Below are positions 17,501 to 25,851 of a stretch of DNA of 64,000 nt, one piece after another; the first letter of the stretch is position 1, and the number at the start of each line of letters is the position of its first letter. Source of the stretch: Maritalea mediterranea. Lineage in GTDB: Bacteria; Pseudomonadota; Alphaproteobacteria; Rhizobiales; Devosiaceae. The DNA is taken from the NCBI RefSeq assembly GCF_021568695.1, contig NZ_JAKGTI010000002.1:124001-188000 (forward strand). Reading direction: 5' to 3'. The translations under genes and the position numbers were made by a program. The notes below the pieces were generated by a model. That model was not told where the DNA came from, did no database searches, and saw nothing but the letters and a program-made list of their open reading frames with translations.

Positions 17501-19708
17501 ATGTTGAAAAATCAGAATATCGAAATCACCCCTGAATTGATCGCCAGCCATGGCCTCAATGAAGAAGAATACGCCAAAATCCTTGAGCTGATTGGCCGCG
17601 AACCCACTTACACTGAGTTGGGCATTTTCTCAGCCATGTGGAACGAGCACTGCTCTTACAAATCCTCAAAGAAATGGCTGAAAACCCTGCCAACAACAGG
17701 CGACCGTGTAATCCACGGGCCGGGCGAAAATGCGGGCGTTGTGGATATTGATGATGGCCAGGCCGTGGTGTTCAAAATGGAAAGCCACAACCACCCGTCA
17801 TACATTGAGCCTTATCAAGGCGCAGCCACAGGCGTTGGCGGCATTTTGCGTGATGTGTTCACCATGGGCGCCCGCCCGATCGCAGCGATGAACGCCCTAC
17901 GCTTTGGCGCACCCGATCACGAAAAAACCCGTCACCTTGTGTCGGGCGTTGTGGCTGGCGTTGGCGGCTATGGCAACTCCTTCGGCGTACCCACCGTTGG
18001 TGGCGAGGTTGAGTTCGACCCACGCTACAATGGCAACATCTTGGTCAATGCGTTCGCCGCGGGCCTTGCCGATGCCGATAAAATCTTCCTTTGCGCCGCC
18101 AAAGGTGTTGGCCTGCCCATCGTTTATCTTGGCGCCAAAACCGGACGCGATGGCGTTGGTGGCGCGACGATGGCGTCTGCCGAATTCGGCGATGACATTG
18201 ATGAAAAGCGCCCCACCGTACAGGTGGGTGACCCGTTCACCGAAAAATGCCTGCTCGAAGCCTGCTTGGAGCTGATGCAAACGGGTGCGGTGATCGCCAT
18301 TCAAGATATGGGTGCCGCTGGCCTCACCTGTTCTGCTGTGGAAATGGGCGCGCAAGGCAATCTCGGCGTTGAGCTTTATCTGGATGATGTCCCCACCCGC
18401 GAAGAAGCGATGACAGCCTATGAAATGATGTTGTCTGAAAGCCAAGAGCGCATGCTCATGGTGCTTGATCCTGAAAAAGAAGATGTGGCCAAGGCCATCT
18501 TCCACAAATGGGATCTCGACTTCGCCATCGTTGGCAAAACCACCGACGATCTGCGTTTCCGCGTGATCCATGAAGGCGCCGAAGTCGCCAACTTGCCGAT
18601 TAAAGATTTGGGCGACGAAGCCCCCGAATATGATCGGCCGCGTGCAGCCTATCCCGCCCCCTCAACACTTGGCGAAATCGACAGCAATATCGATATCGCC
18701 CAAGCGTTGCTGACTCTTGTGGGCAATGCAAACGGCGCGTCACGCCGCTGGGTTTGGGAGCAATATGATACGCTGATTCAAGGCAATTCTGTGCAAGTGC
18801 CGGGCGGTGACGCCGGTGTGGTGCGTGTGGAAGGGGCAGACGGCAAAAAAGCCCTCGCCTTCTCCGTCGACGTAACCCCACGCTATTGCGAAGCCAACCC
18901 GCGAGAAGGTGGCAAGCAGGCTGTCGCCGAATGCTGGCGCAACCTCTCTGCTGTTGGCGCACTGCCCTTGGCCGCAACTGACAATTTGAATTTCGGCAAT
19001 CCCGAAAAGCCAGAAATCATGGAGCAGTTCTCACAAGCCATTCTCGGCATTGGCGATGCCTGCCGCGCGCTTGAGTTCCCAATCGTCTCTGGCAACGTGT
19101 CGCTTTACAACGAAACCAACGGTATTGGCATTTTACCAACTCCAGCCATTGGCGGCGTTGGCCTGCTGAAAGACTGGGCAAAAATGATGACTCTTTCCTT
19201 CAAAGAAGAAGGCGAAGTGATTCTTTTGATTGGCGAAAAAGGCACCCACCTTGGCCAATCCGCCCTACTGCGCGATTGCTTCAACCGCATTGAAGGCGAT
19301 GCGCCAACGGTTGATCTGGAAAAAGAAGCCAAGCATGGCGCACTGATCCGTGATCTCATTGATCAGCAACAGCTCACCGCCTGCCACGATCTCTCGGATG
19401 GCGGCCTAGTGGTGGCATTGGCAGAGATGGCGATGAAGGGCAAAATCGGCGCGCAGCTAGAGCTTTCAAATGATCTGGGTGAATTGTTCGGTGAAGATCA
19501 AGCCCGCTATATCGTGACGGTAAAATCTGATAATCTTGAGTCGGTTCTGGCCGCTGCCAAGGTACAAAATGTGCCGGTGACCCAATTGGGCACCGTAGGT
19601 GGCGATAAGCTGGAAGCAAAAGATATATTTGCCGTATCGGTTGCGGAACTCAGCGATTTCCATGAAAGTTGGTTCCCAGACTATATGGCAGCAGAAGCGG
19701 CGCAATAG
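17501..19708 (+). CDS. purL: FGAM synthase subunit PurL (synthase)
   Basis: The 735-residue ATP-dependent synthase subunit, small-type PurL, which makes formylglycinamidine ribonucleotide from FGAR and ammonia. Key features: [11 protein letters not shown] (about 44-54), the ATP/metal-binding [23 protein letters not shown], the HDLSDGGL block near residue 630, and the two AIRS-type halves. It directly follows purQ, and bolA follows after a 24-base gap. Confidence 0.97.
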   Translation: MLKNQNIEITPELIASHGLNEEEYAKILELIGREPTYTELGIFSAMWNEHCSYKSSKKWLKTLPTTGDRVIHGPGENAGVVDIDDGQAVVFKMESHNHPSYIEPYQGAATGVGGILRDVFTMGARPIAAMNALRFGAPDHEKTRHLVSGVVAGVGGYGNSFGVPTVGGEVEFDPRYNGNILVNAFAAGLADADKIFLCAAKGVGLPIVYLGAKTGRDGVGGATMASAEFGDDIDEKRPTVQVGDPFTEKCLLEACLELMQTGAVIAIQDMGAAGLTCSAVEMGAQGNLGVELYLDDVPTREEAMTAYEMMLSESQERMLMVLDPEKEDVAKAIFHKWDLDFAIVGKTTDDLRFRVIHEGAEVANLPIKDLGDEAPEYDRPRAAYPAPSTLGEIDSNIDIAQALLTLVGNANGASRRWVWEQYDTLIQGNSVQVPGGDAGVVRVEGADGKKALAFSVDVTPRYCEANPREGGKQAVAECWRNLSAVGALPLAATDNLNFGNPEKPEIMEQFSQAILGIGDACRALEFPIVSGNVSLYNETNGIGILPTPAIGGVGLLKDWAKMMTLSFKEEGEVILLIGEKGTHLGQSALLRDCFNRIEGDAPTVDLEKEAKHGALIRDLIDQQQLTACHDLSDGGLVVALAEMAMKGKIGAQLELSNDLGELFGEDQARYIVTVKSDNLESVLAAAKVQNVPVTQLGTVGGDKLEAKDIFAVSVAELSDFHESWFPDYMAAEAAQ

Positions 19709-19732
19709 CCGCCTGATTGGAGATTGTTGTTT

Positions 19733-19963
19733 ATGTCTATTGGTACCGCTGAAATCGAACGTTTGATCACCGAAGCCATTCCCGGCGCAGAAGTGAATGC
19801 GGATACAGATGACGGCCATCACTATACCGCTGTTGTTGTGGCAGAAGCCTTCCGCGGCAAATCCCGCGTGCAACAGCACCAAATGGTCAATGCTGCACTG
19901 AAACAAGTGCTCGATAGCGGCGAACTTCACGCCCTTGCCCTGAAAACAAACGCACCGGAATAA
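19733..19963 (+). CDS. BolA family protein
   Basis: A 76-residue BolA-type protein with the class II KH-like fold. BolA proteins pair with monothiol CGFS glutaredoxins to carry or sense Fe-S clusters. The SVALKQ-like core here reads AFRGKSRVQQHQMVNAALK, and the helix ending in GELHALALKT is typical. I chose ATG 19733 because GGAGA (19719-19723) lies 9 bases upstream; an in-frame TTG at 19724 would add three residues. A glutaredoxin of the partner class lies at 22612, separated from bolA by a HAD-GNAT module. Confidence 0.9.
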   Translation: MSIGTAEIERLITEAIPGAEVNADTDDGHHYTAVVVAEAFRGKSRVQQHQMVNAALKQVLDSGELHALALKTNAPE

Positions 19964-19968
19964 TTCCG

Positions 19969-20595
19969 GTGCGGTCCATTCTTTTTGATGTGGATGGCGT
20001 GGTCATCCACTCCATTTTTCATCAAGACCCCGGGCGGATTCGCAGCTGGAAGCAGCACCTTCACATGGATTTCGGAATTGAAGTGGAAACCTTCAAATCC
20101 TTCTTCCGCGATCATTACAGTGGGGTCGTGACAGGCGAACGATCGATTGTTTCTGCCCTTGATGAATTTTTGCCAAGCATCGGCGCAGACCATATCAACA
20201 GCCTCGACCTGCTTGAATATTGGTTCAAAAACGACATGGCCATAAACCGTCAATTGCTCGACGGCATCAAAAAACTCAAGCAAAAAGCAGACGTCAAAAT
20301 CTACCTCGCCACCAATCAGGAGCACCTCCGCGCCTTTTATATGTGGCATGATTTAAAGCTCAGCCATATTTTCGATGATATGTTTTACGCCGCTCGCCTC
20401 GGCGTTGCGAAACCTGACCCATCCTTTTTCCAAAAAGTAGATCAACTGCTTGGTCCTCAAAGCGAGGCGCCACTATTTTTTGACGATGGCCAAAGAAACG
20501 TGGATGCTGGGAACCAGCAAGGCTGGGATTCGGCCCTGTTTGTCACTAAAAATGATTTTTTTGAGCACCCTTGGGTGAATAAATTTTTGAAATGA
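19969..20595 (+). CDS. HAD superfamily hydrolase
   Basis: A 208-residue haloacid-dehalogenase-like phosphatase. Motif I is FDVDG (nucleophile Asp7, Asp9), motif II Thr115 in LATNQ, motif III Lys148 in GVAKPDPSFF, motif IV Asp172-Asp173 in FFDDGQRNVDAGNQQG. The cap lies between residues 13 and 100. The only start available is GTG 19969, 5 bases after bolA. Its stop overlaps the next ATG (ATGA), coupling it to the GNAT gene. Its C-terminal 42 residues have a homologous relic at 21522-21665. Substrate unknown. Confidence 0.87.
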   Translation: MRSILFDVDGVVIHSIFHQDPGRIRSWKQHLHMDFGIEVETFKSFFRDHYSGVVTGERSIVSALDEFLPSIGADHINSLDLLEYWFKNDMAINRQLLDGIKKLKQKADVKIYLATNQEHLRAFYMWHDLKLSHIFDDMFYAARLGVAKPDPSFFQKVDQLLGPQSEAPLFFDDGQRNVDAGNQQGWDSALFVTKNDFFEHPWVNKFLK

Positions 20596-21509
20596 AACAT
20601 ACTTTATACCCCTGGGACCGCGGCTTTACTCTGCGATCCTGGCGTGAAGAAGATAGCCATGCAATGGCCGATCTGCACCGCCGGTCCATTTTTGCATCTG
20701 GTGAGGACCATTACACCAAAGAGCAACAAGAGAGTTGGGCCCACGGCTTAACTGCAAATGGCTATACAGAATGCGCAAAAGATGGCGAAGTCTACATAGT
20801 CGCCGTCGACGAGACTGACACCCCTATCGCCTTTTGCGGCTACAAGAATAGTGAGATATGCGGCCTCTATGTCGATCCGGCACACCAGGGCCGAGATATC
20901 GGACGGCGACTTTTGTTTCGCGCGTTTATAAATATTTCTCAAATAAAACCAGATAAAATCACTCTGTCGGCAAGCGCTCCGGCCAAAACATTTTATGAGA
21001 AATATGGATACAAATCAGTTGGCGAACGCACCTACAAAACCCGTGGCGGCATTGGCATAAATGTCTACGACATGGAAACTGACCAAATTAAATATTCCGA
21101 TCAATTGGGTCCACACAATGGTCGCGAACTTTCATTAATGCTGGCAGGGCAAAAACGGGTGGCATTTTTTGACGAGCTCAATCCGGTTGAGGCTTTCGAA
21201 CCTCACATAAGTGAAGGTAAAATTTGCTGCCACAACTTTCCGGAAATTTCGCAAGACCTTTATGACCTCATCAAAATTCGTGAATCACAACTGATGTCAT
21301 TCGACACCGCCGCTCTTTACTATTTGCCCGGCGAAGAAGCGCGCATGTTAGAGCTAAAAGCTGCCCTACTCGAACTAACCCAAAGAAATACCCGAGAGCG
21401 GTTTTTCCAATTACACCGCCGCGTTGGCAAACTCTTGGATTATCCCGACGAAGCGATTAATTATTACATTGAACGGCGACGGCAACGACTGGAAGAAAAA
21501 CATGGGTAA
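20592..21509 (+). CDS. Two-domain GNAT acetyltransferase, copy 1
   Basis: A 305-residue protein. The first ~165 residues are a GNAT acetyltransferase domain with the acetyl-CoA loop in GLYVDPAHQGRDIGRRLL (about 93-110) and the ASAPAKTFYEKYGYKSVG block. The last ~130 residues form a domain I do not recognise, opening GRELSLMLAGQKRVAFF and containing ALYYLPGEEARM and GKLLDYPDEAINYYIER. Copy 2 at 21632 has the same architecture. It is coupled to the HAD gene by ATGA, so the pair is expected to act together, perhaps on a phosphorylated, acetylated small molecule. This role is a guess. Confidence 0.87.
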   Translation: MKHTLYPWDRGFTLRSWREEDSHAMADLHRRSIFASGEDHYTKEQQESWAHGLTANGYTECAKDGEVYIVAVDETDTPIAFCGYKNSEICGLYVDPAHQGRDIGRRLLFRAFINISQIKPDKITLSASAPAKTFYEKYGYKSVGERTYKTRGGIGINVYDMETDQIKYSDQLGPHNGRELSLMLAGQKRVAFFDELNPVEAFEPHISEGKICCHNFPEISQDLYDLIKIRESQLMSFDTAALYYLPGEEARMLELKAALLELTQRNTRERFFQLHRRVGKLLDYPDEAINYYIERRRQRLEEKHG

Positions 21510-21521
21510 GCTGCACAATCG

Positions 21522-21665
21522 ATGCCAGCCCCATTATCCTTTGACGCTGGGCAAAAAAAAGTAGATGCTGAACAGACGCGAGGGCGACAAGCTGCTGCAA
21601 AATTTGAAAGAGAAGATTTTTTCGAGCGCCTATGGGTGAAAAACCAATTGGAGCCACAAAGGTAA
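21522..21665 (+). pseudogene. Relic of a second HAD gene (C-terminal end only)
   Basis: A 47-codon open stretch between the two GNAT genes. From its third residue it aligns without gaps to the last 42 residues of the HAD protein at 19969-20595, with 19 identities by my count. Shared blocks are APL-F-D, VDA, DFFE and WV; the motif IV Asp173 is Ala here. Nothing equivalent to the first 165 residues remains. It overlaps the start of the copy 2 GNAT gene by 34 bases. It most likely remains from duplication of the HAD-GNAT pair followed by loss of most of the second HAD gene. Confidence 0.75.
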
Positions 21666-22516
21666 AAATCGTCCCCATCGCCGATGAGCATTGGGACCAA
21701 CTCCCTGACATTCACAGGGCGGCCATTCTGGCTGTGCCGAACAAGTTTCATGATCGTACCGCCCGCGAAAGCTGGGCACATGGCCTCATTCCCGAAGGCT
21801 ATAAACAGTCTGCACAGGATGGCGAGGTCTTTTTTGTGGCCTTAGATGAAAACGATTGCCCGATCGGCTTTAGCGGCCACCGCGGCTATGAAATGACTGC
21901 GCTGTTCGTTGCGCCCGAGCATCAGCACAAAGGCGTTGCCACAGCGCTTTATAACCGCACGATCAGCGAAATATTAAAGGGCCGCCCGGAAAAGATCGTC
22001 CTCACCTCATCCCATCCGGCCCTCGGTTTTTATGAGAAACAGGGCTTTATTGCCGTGCAAGAACGCGAAGAGATCACACGCGGCGGCGCGTTCATCCTTG
22101 TGTTCGATATGGAAGCGCCAGTCAATCGCCCGCCCCATGAGGGCCGCGAACTTGATTTGATGCTGGGTGGACGCAAAAAAATCGCTTATTTCGGCGACAA
22201 TGATCCAGAAGAGACTTTCCGTCCATATGTGATCTCCGAACAGATCAAGCGCTATGTCTGGCAGGAACGTGCCGACTATTTGCAGCAATTGTTCAAGGAA
22301 AGCGGCCAATTGGACATCGTGCCCGTGGCTCCCGTGATCTATTATCTGCCACAATATGAAGCAGAAAAAGACCGGCTCGTCACCCTTTTGCGCAAGCATA
22401 TGATTGAAGGTGAGCATGATCTGCGCGAGGAGTTGGAAATGAGCGAGTTGCTCGGCTATCCCTCCTATGCGGTCAAGGCCTTCCTCGAGCGCATGCGCGC
22501 CATGCGACAAAATTGA
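21632..22516 (+). CDS. Two-domain GNAT acetyltransferase, copy 2
   Basis: A 294-residue paralogue of the protein at 20592-21509. The GNAT domain (about residues 10-160) has ALFVAPEHQHKGVATALYNR as its acetyl-CoA loop and shares ESWAHGL, DGEV and FYEKQGF with copy 1. The C-terminal domain shares GREL-LML-G-K-A-F, YYLP and ELLGYPSYAVKAFLER. ATG 21632 lies inside the HAD relic. The divergence is substantial, so the duplication is old and both copies appear intact. Substrate unknown. Confidence 0.87.
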   Translation: MGEKPIGATKVKIVPIADEHWDQLPDIHRAAILAVPNKFHDRTARESWAHGLIPEGYKQSAQDGEVFFVALDENDCPIGFSGHRGYEMTALFVAPEHQHKGVATALYNRTISEILKGRPEKIVLTSSHPALGFYEKQGFIAVQEREEITRGGAFILVFDMEAPVNRPPHEGRELDLMLGGRKKIAYFGDNDPEETFRPYVISEQIKRYVWQERADYLQQLFKESGQLDIVPVAPVIYYLPQYEAEKDRLVTLLRKHMIEGEHDLREELEMSELLGYPSYAVKAFLERMRAMRQN

Positions 22517-22611
22517 TGAGCATCATCCTCGACATTTAGGTCTGTCTATCCTATTTAGGGCCTAATTGGTCACCTTGTCGGGCCTTAACCCCGAATATAA
22601 AGGAAAGCATT

Positions 22612-22947
22612 ATGAGCGACATCAACGCATTTATCGACGAACAAGTAAAAAACAATGACGTGTTTCTGTTTATGAAAGGCACGCCGGATTTCCCCCAGTG
22701 CGGTTTCTCCGGCCAAGTGGCTCAGATCTTGAACTATCTTGAAGTCGAATATGCCAGCGCCAATGTGCTGGAAAGCAACGAGCTGCGCGAAGGCATCAAG
22801 CAATATTCAAACTGGCCCACCATTCCCCAGCTTTATGTGAAGGGCGAATTTGTTGGCGGTTGCGACATTATCCGCGAGATGGCGCAAGAAGGCGAATTGC
22901 AGCAGCTTTTTGCTGATAAAGGCATCAAAGCCAAACAGGCCAGCTAA
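22612..22947 (+). CDS. grxD: Monothiol glutaredoxin, Grx4 family
   Basis: A 111-residue CGFS-type glutaredoxin that binds a glutathione-ligated [2Fe-2S] cluster and hands clusters on, usually with a BolA partner. The active site is PQCGFSG (Cys30). KGTPDFPQCGFS, WPTIPQLYVKGEFVGGCDI and the C-terminal helix are typical. AGGAAAG precedes ATG 22612. bolA and grxD are often adjacent in alphaproteobacteria; here about 2.6 kb of HAD and GNAT genes separate them. Its stop overlaps the next start by one base. Confidence 0.95.
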   Translation: MSDINAFIDEQVKNNDVFLFMKGTPDFPQCGFSGQVAQILNYLEVEYASANVLESNELREGIKQYSNWPTIPQLYVKGEFVGGCDIIREMAQEGELQQLFADKGIKAKQAS

Positions 22948-23408
22948 TGACCCGCATTTGGAACGTCTATCTTTCTGGCGAAATCCACACCGATTGGCGC
23001 GAGGAAATCGAAAAGGGCTGTGAAGCTGCAGGCTTGCCGGTCGAATTTTCCGCACCCGTCACCGATCATGGCGCGTCCGATGATTGCGGCGTCGCCATTA
23101 TGGGCGAAGAGCCAAACAAGTTCTGGCACGACCATAAGGGCGCCAAGTTGAACGCCATCCGCACCCGCACCCTCTTGGGCGAAGCCGACATTGTGGTGGT
23201 GCGTTTTGGCGACAAATATAAGCAGTGGAACGCCGCTTTCGACGCCGGATTCGCTGCGGCCCTTGGCTTACCATTGATCGTGATGCATGGCGCTGACCAT
23301 CAACACGCGCTCAAGGAAGTGGATGCCTCAGCCCTCGCGGTGATCGAAACACCGGAGCAGGTGGTGCACATCCTTGAATATGTGATCAACGGTAAACTGC
23401 CCGGATAG
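22947..23408 (+). CDS. YtoQ family protein
   Basis: A 153-residue cytosolic protein of the YtoQ family (nucleoside 2-deoxyribosyltransferase-like fold), function unknown. The opening WNVYLSGEIHTDWREEI and the DCGVAIMGEEPNKFWHDHKGAKLNAIRTRTLL block are family hallmarks. It overlaps the grxD stop by one base (TAATG), so it is in the same transcript. A hairpin follows 10 bases after its stop. Confidence 0.88.
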   Translation: MTRIWNVYLSGEIHTDWREEIEKGCEAAGLPVEFSAPVTDHGASDDCGVAIMGEEPNKFWHDHKGAKLNAIRTRTLLGEADIVVVRFGDKYKQWNAAFDAGFAAALGLPLIVMHGADHQHALKEVDASALAVIETPEQVVHILEYVINGKLPG

Positions 23409-23417
23409 AAAACTTTA

Positions 23418-23446
23418 GCCCTGACGGAAACCTTCTGTCAGGGCTT
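23418..23446 (+). terminator. Probable terminator after the ytoQ-like gene
   Basis: Arms GCCCTGAC (23418-23425) and GTCAGGGC (23437-23444) pair around an 11-base loop. The T run is very short, so termination may be weak. Confidence 0.5.
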
Positions 23447-23447
23447 G

Positions 23448-23463
23448 CCAATTGGTCAAACCT
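23448..23463 (+). promoter_or_regulatory. Shared 16-base motif upstream of Bcr/CflA gene 1
   Basis: The 16 bases CCAATTGGTCAAACCT occur here, 42 bases before the MFS ATG at 23505, and again at 25717-25732 before the second Bcr/CflA gene. The core CCAATTGG is an 8-base palindrome. Read on the minus strand it contains TTGACC. Confidence 0.4.
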
Positions 23464-23504
23464 CCCGCATCAATAGCGCACTTCATTTTTTTGCGACTAA
23501 TCCG

Positions 23505-24740
23505 ATGCGTTTAAAGCTTAATCCCAACACCAACTATATCGAATTCGTGCTGCTGGCCGCCACCCTGATGGCGCTCAATGCGGTGGCCATTGATATAATG
23601 TTGCCCGCCCTGCCGGAAATCGCGACCTCCCTGGGCGCAATCGGCGACAATCAGCAGCAATTGGTGATCACCTATTACTTGGTGGGGTTTGGCCTGAGCC
23701 AACTTTTCTACGGCCCGCTATCTGACGCCATCGGCCGTCGCAACACAGCCTTTATCGGCATTTTGATTTTCTTTGTGCCCGTCGCCCTTGCCGCGTTCGT
23801 CACCGATTTCAACTCCCTGCTCGTGCTGCGGCTGGTGCAAGGCCTCGGCGCGGGCGCGTCCCGCGTGATCGCTTTTGCCGTGGTGCGCGATGTGTTTGAG
23901 GGTAAAAAGCTGGCCAAAACCATGTCACTGATTGTGATGGTGTTTATGGCCATGCCCATCATCGCGCCCAGCCTGGGCCAATTGCTGATCACCTTTTTGC
24001 CCTGGCAAAGCACTTTTGCCTTTATGGCCATCATGGCGGTGATCGCACTGGTCTGGGTGTTTCTGCGCCTGCCGGAAACATTGTCTATCGAAAACACCCG
24101 AGCCTTTCGCCCCAAAATCATATTGGAAGGCTTTCGCATCGTTTTCACCACGCCGTCATCGCTCTTATTCGGCTGGGCCCAGGCGCTGCTGCTGGGCGCC
24201 ATTATCGGCTTTTTGGGCACCTCCCCCCAAATATATCTTGAGATTTATGACCTTGGCCCCATCTATCCTTTGATGATTGCCCTTACAGCGTCCAATCTAG
24301 CGGTCGCTTCCTTTATCAATTCTCGTCTGGTGGATCGATTTTCAGTTGAAAAGGTCGCCTTCGTGGCCAGCGCCACCTTTGCCCTGTTGGGCGCAATTTG
24401 GCTGACCTTCTCGCTCGTCATGGGCGTGCTGCCGCTCTGGCTGCTGGTGTTGCTGCACCAACCGCTCAATTTCTGCTTCGGGCTGGCCGGGGTTAATCAG
24501 AATAGCCTCGCCATGATCCCCATGAAGCGGGTGGCTGGCACAGCGGCATCCGTGCTCGGCTTCATTTCCAGCGCCGGCGGCGCCGTGGTCGGTGCCATTA
24601 TTGGCAGCTTCTATAATGATACGATTGCCCCCATCGCCGCAGGCTTTATGGTGGTGGGCATTTTGTCCTGCTGTGCCAGCTTGCTCGGTGCGCGCTTGCA
24701 GCCCACTATGCCCCTACCCACCAGCGCGCCAGCAAAATAA
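23505..24740 (+). CDS. Bcr/CflA family MFS drug-efflux protein, copy 1
   Basis: A 411-residue twelve-segment MFS antiporter of the Bcr/CflA family (proton-driven export of drugs such as bicyclomycin or of small metabolites). Family motifs: the first-helix DIMLPALPEIATSLG, the loop LFYGPLSDAIGRRNT, and GLGAGASRVIAFAVVRDVFEG. I chose ATG 23505 over an upstream TTG because it precedes the conserved LNPNTNYIEFVLL opening. Its 3' end overlaps the convergent AEC gene by 35 bases. A paralogue lies at 25852. Confidence 0.9.
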   Translation: MRLKLNPNTNYIEFVLLAATLMALNAVAIDIMLPALPEIATSLGAIGDNQQQLVITYYLVGFGLSQLFYGPLSDAIGRRNTAFIGILIFFVPVALAAFVTDFNSLLVLRLVQGLGAGASRVIAFAVVRDVFEGKKLAKTMSLIVMVFMAMPIIAPSLGQLLITFLPWQSTFAFMAIMAVIALVWVFLRLPETLSIENTRAFRPKIILEGFRIVFTTPSSLLFGWAQALLLGAIIGFLGTSPQIYLEIYDLGPIYPLMIALTASNLAVASFINSRLVDRFSVEKVAFVASATFALLGAIWLTFSLVMGVLPLWLLVLLHQPLNFCFGLAGVNQNSLAMIPMKRVAGTAASVLGFISSAGGAVVGAIIGSFYNDTIAPIAAGFMVVGILSCCASLLGARLQPTMPLPTSAPAK

Positions 24741-25647
24741 TCACCGGCAGGGTGAAGAAGGAAAGTGCAGTCTGGATGGTCGCGATAGAGGCATAAAGCT
24801 CAGCATCACCGCCCATCTTCTTGGCCAACACATAGCCATTCATGGCGGTGGGCACCCCGGCACTAATCATCAAAATGATAAAGGCATCACCGGTGACGCC
24901 GAACAGCACCGAAAAGCCGAACATCACAATCGGCACAAGGATCAGCTTGCTGACGACGGCCACGCCGACCACCGGACTAGGCTTCAGCGCCGCGCGCAAG
25001 CTCAACCCCGCCCCCAGCGCCAGCAGCGAAATGCCAAGTGCTGCCCGGCCCAGCAAATCAAGAAAGGTCAACACCGGGTCCCAAACGGGCATACCTGTGA
25101 AGTTGACCACAATGCCCACAATACAGCCCCACAGAATCGGATTGCGAGAAATCTGCTTTAACACATTGAAATAGCTAAATTTATGCTCTTCCGAAAATAC
25201 GGACAGCACTGTCACATTCAGCAATTGCAAAACCGGCACCAGCGCCACAAACGCAACGGCAATCACCGCCAGCCCCGGATCGCCGAAAAATTTCAGCACC
25301 AGCGCCATAGCAATAAAACCATGCCAGCGCGTCACGGATTGAAACAAAGTTGTATATTGCGGGCGCCGCAATTGCATCACCTTGCGAAAGAAGGGATAGA
25401 GCGCCAGAAAGATCACCGCCATGGTGGTGATCATGCCCATCAACACCAACAGGATTTTGTCAAACTCGATGGTGCCCAAATCGGTGTTGATCAGCGTGCT
25501 GGCCAAGAGCGCGGGAAACAATATCCAAAAGCACAGCTCATCCACCACCTGCCATTTGCTGGCCTCCACAAAGTTAAAGCGCCGCAGCAAAAAGCCCAGC
25601 ACAATAATGGCAAAGACCGGCAAAATACTCTCAAACACACCCAGCAT
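24706..25647 (-). CDS. AEC family transporter
   Basis: A 313-residue inner-membrane protein of the auxin efflux carrier (AEC) family with about ten membrane segments in two inverted halves. Bacterial members move malonate, malate or other organic acids. The opening LGVFESILPVFAIIVLGFLLRRF and the SAGVPTAMNGYVLAKKMGGD motif near the end are typical. ATG 25647 has AAGGAG 5 bases upstream. It overlaps the 3' end of the convergent MFS gene, so antisense transcripts are likely at 24706-24740. Confidence 0.9.
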   Translation of the reverse strand: MLGVFESILPVFAIIVLGFLLRRFNFVEASKWQVVDELCFWILFPALLASTLINTDLGTIEFDKILLVLMGMITTMAVIFLALYPFFRKVMQLRRPQYTTLFQSVTRWHGFIAMALVLKFFGDPGLAVIAVAFVALVPVLQLLNVTVLSVFSEEHKFSYFNVLKQISRNPILWGCIVGIVVNFTGMPVWDPVLTFLDLLGRAALGISLLALGAGLSLRAALKPSPVVGVAVVSKLILVPIVMFGFSVLFGVTGDAFIILMISAGVPTAMNGYVLAKKMGGDAELYASIATIQTALSFFTLPVIILLARWWVGA

Positions 25648-25716
25648 AGGCACTCCTTCACCCCGCATGGGGCCATCAACTGCACGTCACCTAGGCCGGT
25701 TTCTGCCCCCGGTCAA

Positions 25717-25732
25717 CCAATTGGTCAAACCT
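25717..25732 (+). promoter_or_regulatory. Shared 16-base motif upstream of Bcr/CflA gene 2
   Basis: The second copy of CCAATTGGTCAAACCT (first at 23448-23463). It lies between the divergent AEC gene (start 25647) and the second Bcr/CflA gene (start 25852). A TTGACC on the minus strand here could also be a -35 box for the AEC gene. Confidence 0.4.
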
Positions 25733-25851
25733 ATTGCGCTTTTTTGCCTTAGCTGGCATGATTGTCTGACATATCGACCTGGCTGTTTCGCGATTCCTCC
25801 CAGATCTTCGCGCAGCCTGGGGGTTAGTCGACAACCTCACTCAGGTGACCC

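Noticed and set aside
24592-25161. 189-codon frame at the 3' junction of the MFS and AEC genes
   Set aside because: Overlaps both genes in other frames and has antisense-type composition.
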